Position numbers and translations under genes: made by a program. This document shows positions 5,633 through 13,995 of a stretch of DNA of 41,567 nt, one piece after another (the stretch's first letter is position 1; the number at the start of each line of letters is the position of its first letter). The notes under the pieces are model-generated. The model ran no database searches. It was not told the DNA's origin and was given only the letters and a program-made list of their open reading frames with translations. This DNA comes from a virus, in the IMG/VR virus record IMGVR_UViG_3300027770_002285, positions 1 through 41,567 of that record. The stretch is one strand, 5' to 3'.

Positions 5633-5692
5633 AACCTCCCGGACTCGCACCTTACAAAATGCTATGCATTATACGTTTACAGACAACTATAC

Positions 5693-6604
5693 TTATCCAT
5701 TACTTAAATCGTATAGTCCGGTTACCCCAGGACCTTTACAATTTTTGTCATTCATGAATGTACAAACCTGTCCACGATTTCCAGCCTTGTTGAAACTGAT
5801 GTGATGCCACGGGAGTCCTGTACCAGTAGTTTTATATTCTAAAAGGAATTGATCATACTTGGTATTATCCTTGACCCACTGTGCTCTTATATAATAATCG
5901 GCCTTGCTGGCCTTAGCATATTGGATATCACATGCCATACCAAGTGGATGTTGACTTGTGGGGCTTCCTACACCCTTTTTCCTAAATGAGCAGGTCATAA
6001 ATGCATCCGGAAACTGGTTCTTTATTGGGTCAAAACAGTTGATAATCAATAGTCTTAAATTATCACAAACAGCCTGTACAGTAGTTCCATTTTCAACTGC
6101 CAGAGTGGCTACATCGTATGGGAATACAACTCCCGGCTGTTTAGTTACATCTTTGACCTTATAGGTCTTTCCTGTTAATGGACTTACATACAATACAGTT
6201 TCATCTACTGTTCCTGCCACTGTCACCGCACCTCCGGTCTCCCCTTGTGTTACTTCGGCAGGAGGAGGAGCTTCGTCTGCTTTTGCTGGACTTTTACCTG
6301 CGATATCGCCATTAACTACAGATTCTTTATCAAGTGTACCGTTGTCAATTAATACTTTCTGTTGACTTGCAACCACATCCGGAGATTCAGAGTCACCTTC
6401 AATAGCTTCGACCACCGCCACTGTTTTGGCAAAATCTGGATGATTAATTTCAAATGCTATTGCTGCGGCAATAGCACTTTCAACAGGGTCTTGCCATAAC
6501 GCTATTTGCACATTATTAGCAAATACATTTGGACTATGAAAAACATCTAAAACTTCCGGCGAGCCACCTGCTAATTGAGGACCACCACCTGCTACATACG
6601 GCAT
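5693..6604 (-). CDS. PAAR-like N-terminus fused to M15-type peptidase, 303 aa
   Basis: The N-terminus (MPYVAGGGPQLAGG, then FHSPNVFANNVQIALW, residues 22-37) has the Gly-rich, 'SPNVFVNG' character of PAAR-like tips of phage and type VI spikes. A variable Ala/Pro/Glu-rich linker covers about residues 60-135. The C-terminal domain carries SQHPLGMACD (217-226), which matches the SxHxxGxAxD zinc motif of M15 D,D-/L,D-peptidases, then E256 and WHHIS (266-270) with the last His ligand. The enzyme would cleave peptidoglycan cross-links or stem peptides. A tip plus lytic domain suggests a baseplate spike protein that punctures the cell wall during infection rather than a free endolysin. No signal peptide. 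It has AGGAGAT before the ATG and a GTAAATA late motif (6630-6624). Confidence 0.8.
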   Translation of the reverse strand: MPYVAGGGPQLAGGSPEVLDVFHSPNVFANNVQIALWQDPVESAIAAAIAFEINHPDFAKTVAVVEAIEGDSESPDVVASQQKVLIDNGTLDKESVVNGDIAGKSPAKADEAPPPAEVTQGETGGAVTVAGTVDETVLYVSPLTGKTYKVKDVTKQPGVVFPYDVATLAVENGTTVQAVCDNLRLLIINCFDPIKNQFPDAFMTCSFRKKGVGSPTSQHPLGMACDIQYAKASKADYYIRAQWVKDNTKYDQFLLEYKTTGTGLPWHHISFNKAGNRGQVCTFMNDKNCKGPGVTGLYDLSNG

Positions 6605-6623
6605 ATATTATCTCCTATGCTAA

Positions 6624-6630
6624 TATTTAC
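6624..6630 (-). promoter_or_regulatory. Late-promoter-like GTAAATA
   Basis: GTAAATA 19 nt upstream of the PAAR/M15 gene, a variant of the NTAAATA set. Confidence 0.4.
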
Positions 6631-6914
6631 CGTAGGGCGATATCAGTAGTGCTGTCTCTGTATTGATCAGCAGCATCGTGTTTGCTGGTCATCATGGCAA
6701 ATATATGTGACTTGTTTAATGTCACTTCTTTTCCATTGCCCAAGAACATCCAAGGCATCAATCCAACACCTTGTCCATTTAGTGTAACACACATGGGTTT
6801 AACGATCTTAACCACATCTGCTGTTTCGCTTTCAAATCGTGCAATCAATTCCTCGCCGTTGATCAATTTCAAACTGACAACATCTGCACTGGTAAATCCT
6901 CTTTCTATTAACAT
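6627..6914 (-). CDS. Small conserved phage protein, 95 aa
   Basis: The sequence contains VVSLKLINGEELIARFE near the N-terminus, then VVKIVKPMCVTL and LMPWMFLGNGKEVTLNKSHIFAM. This reads like a small SH3/Sm-like beta barrel. Very similar small proteins (K.I.GEE.IA...P......PW.......v.i....v) are common near structural genes of T4-type aquatic phages, without an assigned function. It starts 1 nt after the stop of the 148-aa gene and is probably co-transcribed with it. No catalytic motif. Confidence 0.75.
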   Translation of the reverse strand: MLIERGFTSADVVSLKLINGEELIARFESETADVVKIVKPMCVTLNGQGVGLMPWMFLGNGKEVTLNKSHIFAMMTSKHDAADQYRDSTTDIALR

Positions 6915-6915
6915 T

Positions 6916-7362
6916 TTATTCCTTGGTTTCTTTTGGTAATTCGCATAATGCCTCTAACAACTTATAGTGGTCGTAGGCTTTCTTCAACGCTTCGAAGTGT
7001 TCTAATTTTTCTGGGTCTGGTACAAGTATGGCCAAACGCTTGCTCATTGTTTCCATAAACTCTGCAAGATCTTTTCCGTTTATTTTAACCCGGCCTTCGA
7101 ACTCTGCATCACCCGATACTTTTATCGTAGGTTGAGTGGTACTGGGGATAATGTTATTCCAATTTGTTGAACCAATGTTTGTGTAGGGAGAAGTTGTCCA
7201 CAGGGTAGTGTTAGGTACGGTGTTGATAGTATAGGAGGGCATGGGACTCGAATAGGTTCCATTGGCACCGGCAGAGGTGCCAATCCCGGTGTTTACTTTG
7301 AAATAATCATTTTTTAAATCATCTATCAATGCTTCTAATTCTGCTTCTTTAGGATAGGTCAT
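6916..7362 (-). CDS. Conserved phage protein, likely structural or assembly, 148 aa
   Basis: The N-terminus (MTYPKEAELEALIDDLKNDY) is helical. The middle is a Ser/Thr/Asn-rich low-complexity segment (residues 25-78). The C-terminal third (IKVSGDAEFEGRVKINGKDL, then a helix through EKLEHFEALKKAYDHYKLLE) matches a recurrent aquatic-phage pattern, 'L.G.A.....I.G..L......I..RL.IL..n..le..w..L......Y..le'. No activity is known. The start overlaps the stop of glutaredoxin by 4 nt (ATGA), placing it in the nrd operon. Confidence 0.75.
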   Translation of the reverse strand: MTYPKEAELEALIDDLKNDYFKVNTGIGTSAGANGTYSSPMPSYTINTVPNTTLWTTSPYTNIGSTNWNNIIPSTTQPTIKVSGDAEFEGRVKINGKDLAEFMETMSKRLAILVPDPEKLEHFEALKKAYDHYKLLEALCELPKETKE

Positions 7363-7580
7363 TTCAAATACTCTTTAAGTTCGTTGAATCCGCCAACATA
7401 TCCATCCTCGATAAAGATCTGCGGAACGCTGCGAGCATTAGGTACTGCTTCTAACAATTCTTCTCGACTAAATCCATCACCGATCTTGCGTTCTTCAATT
7501 TGGTAACCTTTTGATTTTAATAATGTGTATGCTTGATCACAGTAGGGGCAGTGATACTTACTCCATAATATTGCTTTCAT
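7359..7580 (-). CDS. Glutaredoxin, 73 aa
   Basis: A compact thioredoxin-fold protein with the active site CPYC (HCPYCDQ, residues 10-16), the cis-Pro loop SVPQIFI and the C-terminal GG(Y/F)xEL-type helix (VGGFNELKEYL). Length is typical of short phage glutaredoxins. It would reduce the C-terminal cysteines of the NrdA subunit using glutathione. Its place two genes downstream of nrdB fits this role. ATG follows the stop of the 53-aa gene by one base. Confidence 0.92.
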   Translation of the reverse strand: MKAILWSKYHCPYCDQAYTLLKSKGYQIEERKIGDGFSREELLEAVPNARSVPQIFIEDGYVGGFNELKEYLK

Positions 7581-7581
7581 T

Positions 7582-7743
7582 TTATCCTCTTCTATTAATT
7601 ACTGAGGCTATCTGATTCACCTCGCCGCGTCTGCGATTATTCTCTCTTTCCAATAAACTAATCCGTTGATTTAACTCTTGATTTTGTTTAATCAATTGCT
7701 CGACAAATTGCTCGAGTTTTTTAATTTTCTCTGCTTCGGTCAT
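7582..7743 (-). CDS. Small coiled-coil protein, 53 aa
   Basis: The ATG at 7743 overlaps the TAA of nrdB (TAATG). The protein (MTEAEKIKKLEQFVEQLIKQ...) shows a clear heptad pattern over about 35 residues (LEQFVEQLIKQNQELNQRI and on), then a basic tail with NNRRRG. It lies between nrdB and glutaredoxin, with stop-start overlap on one side and a 1-nt gap on the other, so it is translated with the RNR genes. It may be an oligomerisation or regulatory peptide. No homolog is recognised. Confidence 0.75.
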   Translation of the reverse strand: MTEAEKIKKLEQFVEQLIKQNQELNQRISLLERENNRRRGEVNQIASVINRRG

Positions 7744-8846
7744 TATAGATCAGGTAGTTCATCATAACTAACACTATCGCTCATCACACCAATAACATAG
7801 TTAGTGCTTTCAGTTTCCTGTAATGCACTTTGCTTCTTGCCGATGTTGACATGCTTGTTGAACCATGGAATAGGGCTTGATCGTGGATGCTCTTCAGCAT
7901 ACTTGATACCAATGTCTTTTAGTCTAACGAATGCTGTGTGATCCACAAAGTCTTTTAGGATCGTGGCATTGAGTCCAATCACTGGACCTTTCTTGAACAA
8001 GTAATCTGCCCAGGCCTTTTCTTCTTCTATGACTTCCATATACATAGCATATACTTCTTCGCGACATTCTTCTACCACTTCGGCAAAACGCTCGTCATCT
8101 TTAACTACATTGTTGATCAACCAAGCAGTCCACTCTGCATGTAACAACTCGTCCTGTAGAATCAAACTGATGATATTGCCGTTGCCAATGTAGATCTTGT
8201 TCTCCACCATGGCTAAACTGGTAGCAAATGATACCATGAAACGGAATGCTTCCAATGCATAACTGGCATTGAGTGCCATCCAGATTGCTTTGATGTGACT
8301 TTTTTCATTTACTGTTTTAGGATTGATTTCCTTGAAGCAATTTAGTTCATGTAGTTTGTCATAGTAGCGGCCAATGCTGGCAGACATCTCTACGATTTCT
8401 TTAGTGTCGTGGATCTTGTTGAATTCTTCTTTCGGCACACTATAGACATTACGGATGATGTGACTATAACTCTTACTGTGTATATTTGTTTCGAACATCG
8501 ACCATATTGAAACCAATGCTTCTAATTCAGGGATACTAACTACCGGACCAAAAATTTGTGCTGGTGCTCTTCCTTGAATTGAATCTAATGCAGTTTGACG
8601 TAATAGATTACTTGTAAAGATATGTTTGACTGCATCGCTGGCATCTTTGTGATCCATCTTGTCTTTGGTTAGACTGATCTCTTCTGGTACCCAAAAGAAT
8701 CCACGTGCCAACGATTCAAATGTTTGTAATTTATTGTACTTCACTTCTTCGAAGCGTTGAACAGTGACAGGACCTTCGGGGTCTAAAAACATTTTTCTTT
8801 TAAGATAGTTTGGTCGTTTCGATAGATCGTATTGCTCTTTACTCAT
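7743..8846 (-). CDS. nrdB: Ribonucleotide reductase class Ia, beta subunit
   Basis: The 367-aa protein holds the diferric-tyrosyl radical used by NrdA. Visible residues: D88 in LDSIQGR, E119, H123, radical tyrosine Y127 in HSKSYSHIIRN, the glutamate in VENKI...GN, and the DELLH pair (E-x-x-H) of the second helix. The C-terminus (SVSYDELPDL) is acidic, as needed to dock on NrdA. One oddity: the first metal helix reads FETNIH, with three residues between Glu and His where E. coli and T4 have two (ETIH). The genes nrdA, nrdB, 53-aa protein, glutaredoxin and two small genes are closely spaced and co-oriented. Confidence 0.95.
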   Translation of the reverse strand: MSKEQYDLSKRPNYLKRKMFLDPEGPVTVQRFEEVKYNKLQTFESLARGFFWVPEEISLTKDKMDHKDASDAVKHIFTSNLLRQTALDSIQGRAPAQIFGPVVSIPELEALVSIWSMFETNIHSKSYSHIIRNVYSVPKEEFNKIHDTKEIVEMSASIGRYYDKLHELNCFKEINPKTVNEKSHIKAIWMALNASYALEAFRFMVSFATSLAMVENKIYIGNGNIISLILQDELLHAEWTAWLINNVVKDDERFAEVVEECREEVYAMYMEVIEEEKAWADYLFKKGPVIGLNATILKDFVDHTAFVRLKDIGIKYAEEHPRSSPIPWFNKHVNIGKKQSALQETESTNYVIGVMSDSVSYDELPDL

Positions 8847-8873
8847 TATGTGTTTTCCTATGATTTTCTATAT

Positions 8874-11198
8874 TTACAACTTACACGATTCGCAGTCTTC
8901 ATCTTCACTATAGATAGTAACTGGTTCTACTGCTACTAATCTGTCACTCTGTGTATTCAACACGTTTTTACTACCTGCCTTATCCAGAAGGCTATAATAC
9001 AAAGTTTTGATTCCCCACTTGTAGGCCAACATTAAGTTCTTAGAGATCAACGTAGCAGGTACCTTGCCATCCCTGAAATGTCGTGGACTGTAGAATGTGT
9101 TGGTACTTAGGCTTTGATCAATGTATGCTGCCAATACTGCTGATGTCTTTAGGTAATCAACACAGTCAGTCTGCTCCCACATGAGTTGATAACGATTCTT
9201 TAGTCGTCGATATTCTGGAACCACCTGTACAAAACTACCTGCCTTGCTTTCTTTGACGCTGATCAATTCCATAGGCATCTCAATACCGTTTGTGCTGTTC
9301 AATACAACACTACTGGATTCAACAGGAGCCACTGCCATCAGCGTGGCATTGCGGATACCATACTTCTTCATACGCTCACGCAGGGGTTCCCAATCCATGC
9401 TGGGAGTAAAGTCGGTAAGTTCGTTAACACCCTTGGCCCTACGCTCCCAGGGAAATACTCCCCGACCGTAATAGGTGTGTTCGCTACGCAGACATGGGCC
9501 ACGCTCTTGGGCCAATTCCACACTGGTTTCGGTAAGGTAGTATGCTTGATGTTCCATCCAACGCTTGACTTCGGCCAGTGCTTCTGGGGTGCCATATTTA
9601 AAACTACGACGAGCATGCCAATAGGCCAAGTTTGTGATGCCAACGCCGAGAGGTTCGAAGTCTGTATTGGCCAACTTGCTTTGTATGCTTAGGAAGTCTT
9701 GATAGTTTAATAGATTGCTTAGACTGCGGACCAACACACGACACGCCTTACGCATCTCCTGTGGGTTCTTAAATGCACCCCAGTTTATGCTGCCAAGAGT
9801 GCAAAGAGCGATTCGCCCCTCCGGATCTTCAATTCTTTGGAAAGGACGGGTGGGTAGAAGTATTTCTTGGCATAGATTTGATTGATAAATGGGATCAAGC
9901 GTTGTATCAAATGGACCCTGATTGATGACGTTGTCGATATTGACAAGATAGATGCGCCCCGTATCAGTACGCTCTTTAAGAATGCCGTTTTTGAATATCT
10001 CATCTGCTGATACGCTTTTCTTTTTAATCGTCGGATGCTTTTCATAATTTAAGTATAGTGTTTCAAATTCTTTGCTGTCTCTGTAATAGGCTTCATATAA
10101 GTCCGGAACATCATGTGGATCAAATAGTGTGATCATCTCACCACGCTTGTAACGATTCCAGAACATGGCATTAACTACTACTGAGTAATCCATTTGACGC
10201 ACACGAGTTTCATCTGTACCTTGATTGTTCTTCAATACAATAAGGTCTTCGAACTGATAATGCCAAACGGGAAATGTAACTGTACAACTGGCATTGCGTA
10301 TACCGCCTTGGCTACAACTACGCAAATCTGCGAACCATTTCTTTAAGAATGGTATCATACCCGTATGTTTGATCTCACCGTTGCGGATTGGAGCACCTAA
10401 GGGTCTGATTCTGCCAATTTCAAGGCCAATTCCGGCTCGTTTTGATGCATATTTGGCCATCATTTCACCAGAAGCGAAGATACTGTCCAGAGTATCATCA
10501 CTGCTGATAAGTACACAGCTACTGAACTGCTTAGTAGTAGTACCAAGCCCAGCAAGCACAGGTGTAGCCAACGTGAAATGCCCCGCCGAGGCACATTCAT
10601 AATATTCTTTAACATACTTGAGTCTTGCCTCCTTGGGTTCATTATGAAACGCAGTGGCAGCGGCGATAGCATAGCGTACCTGAGGAGTTTCAAATATTTG
10701 TCCTGTTGCACGATTTTGCACCAGATACTTTTCACACAGTTGAGCGATAGCAGCAAATGTATAAGTTTCGTCTTTGTCGTGATCGATAAAGAGATCAATT
10801 ATATCCCATTCTTCTTTTGTATACCAGTCTAACAATTCTCGAGTATACATGCCTGATTCTATATTACGTTTTACAATATCATGAAGTGACATTGGCTCAT
10901 ATTGGCCGTATACTTCTTTTCGTAACATACTAACACGTTGACGTCCTGCCACATATTGATAGTTAACATTATTAATTTCTGGATTTTCACTTTCGTCAAT
11001 CAAATCCACCATAGCCTTAAGTAGTAGTTCGTCTATGGTTTCAGTAGTCATTCCATCGTGTAGTTCTATTTGTGCTTTAATCTCTACCATACTCGGGCTG
11101 ACACCGTCGATACCTTTACATGCATGGGCCACCTGTCTTTGTATCTTCTCGATGTCCATGGGTACACGATCCCCATTGCGTTTAACTACTGTAATCAT
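8874..11198 (-). CDS. nrdA: Ribonucleotide reductase class Ia, alpha subunit
   Basis: The 774-aa catalytic subunit reduces ribonucleoside diphosphates to deoxy forms. An ATP-cone (VVKRNG..., residues 3-93) is present, so dATP feedback control is possible. Active-site residues are conserved: C228 in FSSCV, N441-C443-E445 in NLCQE, C466 in ALCTLG, the radical-transfer pair in TLYY, and the redox tail CESCKL (769-774). Numbering is offset +3/+4 from E. coli. It lies 27 nt upstream of nrdB. Only a moderate ribosome site (AGAAG) is visible, and GTAAATA lies 28 nt upstream. It supplies dNTPs for phage replication. Confidence 0.97.
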   Translation of the reverse strand: MITVVKRNGDRVPMDIEKIQRQVAHACKGIDGVSPSMVEIKAQIELHDGMTTETIDELLLKAMVDLIDESENPEINNVNYQYVAGRQRVSMLRKEVYGQYEPMSLHDIVKRNIESGMYTRELLDWYTKEEWDIIDLFIDHDKDETYTFAAIAQLCEKYLVQNRATGQIFETPQVRYAIAAATAFHNEPKEARLKYVKEYYECASAGHFTLATPVLAGLGTTTKQFSSCVLISSDDTLDSIFASGEMMAKYASKRAGIGLEIGRIRPLGAPIRNGEIKHTGMIPFLKKWFADLRSCSQGGIRNASCTVTFPVWHYQFEDLIVLKNNQGTDETRVRQMDYSVVVNAMFWNRYKRGEMITLFDPHDVPDLYEAYYRDSKEFETLYLNYEKHPTIKKKSVSADEIFKNGILKERTDTGRIYLVNIDNVINQGPFDTTLDPIYQSNLCQEILLPTRPFQRIEDPEGRIALCTLGSINWGAFKNPQEMRKACRVLVRSLSNLLNYQDFLSIQSKLANTDFEPLGVGITNLAYWHARRSFKYGTPEALAEVKRWMEHQAYYLTETSVELAQERGPCLRSEHTYYGRGVFPWERRAKGVNELTDFTPSMDWEPLRERMKKYGIRNATLMAVAPVESSSVVLNSTNGIEMPMELISVKESKAGSFVQVVPEYRRLKNRYQLMWEQTDCVDYLKTSAVLAAYIDQSLSTNTFYSPRHFRDGKVPATLISKNLMLAYKWGIKTLYYSLLDKAGSKNVLNTQSDRLVAVEPVTIYSEDEDCESCKL

Positions 11199-11226
11199 TC
11201 TTCTGCCTTTTTATTATCTTAGGTGA

Positions 11227-11233
11227 TATTTAC
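11227..11233 (-). promoter_or_regulatory. Late-promoter-like GTAAATA
   Basis: GTAAATA 28 nt upstream of nrdA, overlapping the end of the preceding gene. RNR is usually an early or middle gene in T4-type phages, so this copy may be incidental. Confidence 0.3.
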
Positions 11234-11664
11234 CTGGGACTTGTAACTTCAATTAGATTTTCAAGTTTAAATGCATCGGTTATTTCAGTAGCATCTACAG
11301 GCCCATTATCATTATAATTCAGGACCCAAGTATCATCAATATACAATACATTATACTCTTTAGTTCTATTAGAGTCAACAAGTGTTTTGATCTCAATCTT
11401 ACTATTTTGATATTTTTTTGTCAATTTCAATGTCCAGCCCATCATCAAAGTTTTGGTAAAATCATCGTATCTATTAGTTTCGATAATTTCCCAAGGTGTT
11501 GGCCAACTTTTACGATGGTATGGATCAATATTTCTATTGTGTGGAATGAACGGAGCGGGTTGCCAGAAATCCCAAACTGCCTGTAGAGGGTTGGAATTTT
11601 GATCTAACTCTCTCCTATGTTCTATCCACTCTGTTAGTCTTTCGTCTACAGGTTGATTAAACAT
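11230..11664 (-). CDS. Conserved T4-type phage protein, 144 aa
   Basis: The N-terminus VDERLTEWIEHRRELDQNSNPLQAVWDFW is followed by ..NIDPYHRKSWPTPWEIIE.NRYDDFTKTLMMGWTLKL. I recall the same order (DPY...WP.PWELI..n.YD.F....G.G.TL.L) from conserved hypothetical proteins next to structural genes of T4-type aquatic phages. The C-terminal part (KIEIKTLVD...YIDDTWVLNY) is beta-rich. The gene starts 4 nt after the stop of the tailspike-like gene. Probably a virion or assembly factor. No enzymatic motif. Confidence 0.75.
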   Translation of the reverse strand: MFNQPVDERLTEWIEHRRELDQNSNPLQAVWDFWQPAPFIPHNRNIDPYHRKSWPTPWEIIETNRYDDFTKTLMMGWTLKLTKKYQNSKIEIKTLVDSNRTKEYNVLYIDDTWVLNYNDNGPVDATEITDAFKLENLIEVTSPR

Positions 11665-11668
11665 AATT

Positions 11669-13339
11669 TTAAATCATCAGTTTGGTTTGATATTCGAGAT
11701 TTAATACGTCGAGAACGGTATGTGTAACATTAAGTGAATAAAATGAACTACCAGAATCGAGTATTATTGACCAAGCAAGTTCACCATCCGACGGGCTGGT
11801 ATAACTATAATTATCATTGATATAACTTTGAGTAGATGATACAACATCTGCTGGTATATAAATTTCAAGATTACCTGCTCTATTAATTTGTGTTCCAACA
11901 CATGACACTGTATATTTTATATTAAGTTGTTGTGAAGAATCGGTTAAAGGGAATTTAAAAAGAGTAGTAGTTATACTGGGATCGAGATCAATTGCAGTTG
12001 GATCGGAACTGTCCAATACTGCCTTTCCTGCTACCAATGGATAATATGTTCCTACAGTAGTATGTTGATTTTGCCATTCTTCTCTATCAAAGTAATCGTT
12101 AACAGATGAATTGGTATCTGTAATAAAAGTTATAACAGGAGTAATGGCAGTGGATTCGTCACCACCACCGTTACCTACATTATAAAATTGATTGTTCATA
12201 CTGACATGGTGTGTTCCTAATATAGAATCGCTTGCGCCGACATATATGCCTTCTTCTTCAATATCTTCAAATCTATTGTTTATGATACGAGCATATCTCG
12301 GGCCCACGGTGGCATTGATATCTTTTATATTATTAAACATCACACCATACACCGATGTATAGAATTTAGAATTTTGTATTATAGGGTTTATGATATCATA
12401 ATTTGATTTAACACCGCTATATAATCCATTGAAAATACAATTATCAATTACAACATTTTCGGATGATACGGTCAATCCACCATTACCTCTAATATCAATA
12501 CCGGAATAATCAGTAGTAGCACCATCAGTAGGTAAATGATTTCCTTTAAATTCAACTCTTCTAATCAATGCATTCTCAGAGCAATCAATGCTGATCAAAC
12601 TATATGCATTAGCAACATTTGTTAATGCATCGTCGAACTGTACTGTAATTCCTTCGATGTGAATAAAATTAGGTTGGGTGACCCCTGAACTAATTCCATC
12701 TTCAAATATAGTGCGTCCTTCAGTAGCAGGATCGGAGCCGACCGTTTGAAAAGCATGAACAGCATCGGATGTTAGATTAATGATTGTCTTTCCTATACCC
12801 TCTCCTATAATCGTAGTATATGCAGGGCAGAAGATCGATGTGTCTATATTGTATGTTCCTGCAGGGAAATATAAAATCTTAGCAGAATGTTCGCCATAGT
12901 TGCTGGTATCTTTTAATGGATCCAGGAATAAATTATCTACGGCCTTTTGTATCTTATCAGTTTCATTTCCTGATCCAACAACATTAAAATCAGCAATACT
13001 AACTGTATCGTCTGCTTTCTTTCTTAGTAGACGTTGATATGGAGTATGAGAACCGGGCGGTGAAGTTATACCATCAATAAATCCTGTGGCAGTATCACTT
13101 CTATATGTGTAATAAGCAGAGTCTAAAGTTTGATTGACATTAAAGAAATTTACAAGATCATTTTCTGTTAGTATCCTAACATTGGCATCTCTTGCACCAC
13201 CGTCGTCTCTACGTAGACCTATGTATAGGTGTTCAGTGTCAGCCGCCCAACCAAACTCGCCACCTACTAATGTAGGTACACCTGTTTGATTTTCTTGCCC
13301 TCTACGTACTTGTATTCTACTGATTTCCACTACAGCCAT
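11669..13339 (-). CDS. Tailspike-like beta-helix protein, 556 aa
   Basis: The N-terminal segment (IQVRRGQENQ...GGEFGWAADTEHLYIG, residues 9-42) matches the short repeat at the start of many phage tail proteins, as in the N-terminal domain of the major tropism determinant. From about residue 115, DFNVVGSGNETDKIQKAVDNLF fits the entry motif of the pectate-lyase-like superfamily (D.GA.GDG..D.t.Ai..A). YFPAGTYNI and repeated beta-helix rungs follow (IDNCIFNGLYSG, IIQNSKFYTSVYG, IINNRFEDIEEEG). The C-terminal 120 residues form another beta domain. Such proteins bind or cleave surface polysaccharide. No catalytic residues can be assigned. ATAAATA lies 22 nt upstream and AGGAT before the ATG. Confidence 0.8.
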   Translation of the reverse strand: MAVVEISRIQVRRGQENQTGVPTLVGGEFGWAADTEHLYIGLRRDDGGARDANVRILTENDLVNFFNVNQTLDSAYYTYRSDTATGFIDGITSPPGSHTPYQRLLRKKADDTVSIADFNVVGSGNETDKIQKAVDNLFLDPLKDTSNYGEHSAKILYFPAGTYNIDTSIFCPAYTTIIGEGIGKTIINLTSDAVHAFQTVGSDPATEGRTIFEDGISSGVTQPNFIHIEGITVQFDDALTNVANAYSLISIDCSENALIRRVEFKGNHLPTDGATTDYSGIDIRGNGGLTVSSENVVIDNCIFNGLYSGVKSNYDIINPIIQNSKFYTSVYGVMFNNIKDINATVGPRYARIINNRFEDIEEEGIYVGASDSILGTHHVSMNNQFYNVGNGGGDESTAITPVITFITDTNSSVNDYFDREEWQNQHTTVGTYYPLVAGKAVLDSSDPTAIDLDPSITTTLFKFPLTDSSQQLNIKYTVSCVGTQINRAGNLEIYIPADVVSSTQSYINDNYSYTSPSDGELAWSIILDSGSSFYSLNVTHTVLDVLNLEYQTKLMI

Positions 13340-13360
13340 AATAATATCCTCGCTATGGGA

Positions 13361-13367
13361 TATTTAT
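13361..13367 (-). promoter_or_regulatory. Late-promoter-like ATAAATA
   Basis: GATAAATATC 21 nt upstream of the tailspike-like gene. It lies in the 104-nt gap between this gene and the divergent homing endonuclease, which holds no other gene. Confidence 0.55.
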
Positions 13368-13443
13368 CATGGAAGGGCTACTTATTCAGGGCGTAGTACT
13401 CTTCGACCTTTTACAATTGTGATCACACATGATAAATAATATT

Positions 13444-13995
13444 ATGAAAAAATCATATGTATACGCTTATTTAAGAGATGACAGAACTCCGTACTATATT
13501 GGCAAAGGTGTTGGGAATCGTTATAAGAATCCTCATAACGTAACAGTCCCCCCGGCCGATCGCATACAATTTATTAAAGAAAATTTAACAGATCGAGAAG
13601 CAATTAAATTAGAAATTGAACTTATTGCTAAGTATGGCAGGAAAGATTTAGGTACTGGAATCTTACGTAATTTAACTGATGGTGGTGAAGGTATGTTAAA
13701 CCCGAGTCTAAGTATAAGAAAAAAACTATCCGATGCTAAAATAGGTAAACTTCCAAATAATTACGGTAAGAAATATACATCGGGACCATCTGCTGCTAAA
13801 AGTTTATCTAAACAGGGAGTGAATAATTCTATGTTTGGAAAAACTCATAGTGACAAAATTAAAGAACTAATAGGTATAAGTTCGGCGGAAAGATATAAAC
13901 TTATACCTATTGTTGAATGTCCATATTGCGGTAAGACTGGAAAAGAACCACCAATGAGAAGATGGCATTTTACAAAATGTAAACTATCACCCTAA
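13444..13995 (+). CDS. GIY-YIG homing endonuclease with NUMOD3-like repeats
   Basis: The protein opens with YVYAYLRDDRTPYYIGKG, the GIY-YIG nuclease signature with the catalytic Arg region (GVGNRY) following. The middle has repeats like LSDAKIGKLPNNYGKKY and NNSMFGKTHSDKIKE, matching the NUMOD3 DNA-binding motif of phage homing endonucleases. The C-terminus has ECPYCGKTG...HFTKCK, a probable zinc finger. The start is taken as the ATG at 13444 (MKKSYVY), because the earlier ATG at 13429 lies in AT-rich sequence upstream of the conserved part. It stands alone on the + strand, with its 3' end overlapping the convergent exonuclease gene by 9 bp. This is typical of a mobile, free-standing endonuclease. 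No intron is visible. Confidence 0.9.
   Translation: MKKSYVYAYLRDDRTPYYIGKGVGNRYKNPHNVTVPPADRIQFIKENLTDREAIKLEIELIAKYGRKDLGTGILRNLTDGGEGMLNPSLSIRKKLSDAKIGKLPNNYGKKYTSGPSAAKSLSKQGVNNSMFGKTHSDKIKELIGISSAERYKLIPIVECPYCGKTGKEPPMRRWHFTKCKLSP

Noticed and set aside
5633-5692. Possible tRNA on the minus strand (GGTGCGAGTCC near a CCA)
   Set aside because: The T-stem does not pair, no 5' acceptor strand matches, and no anticodon arm with a 7-nt loop forms. Only local hairpins remain.
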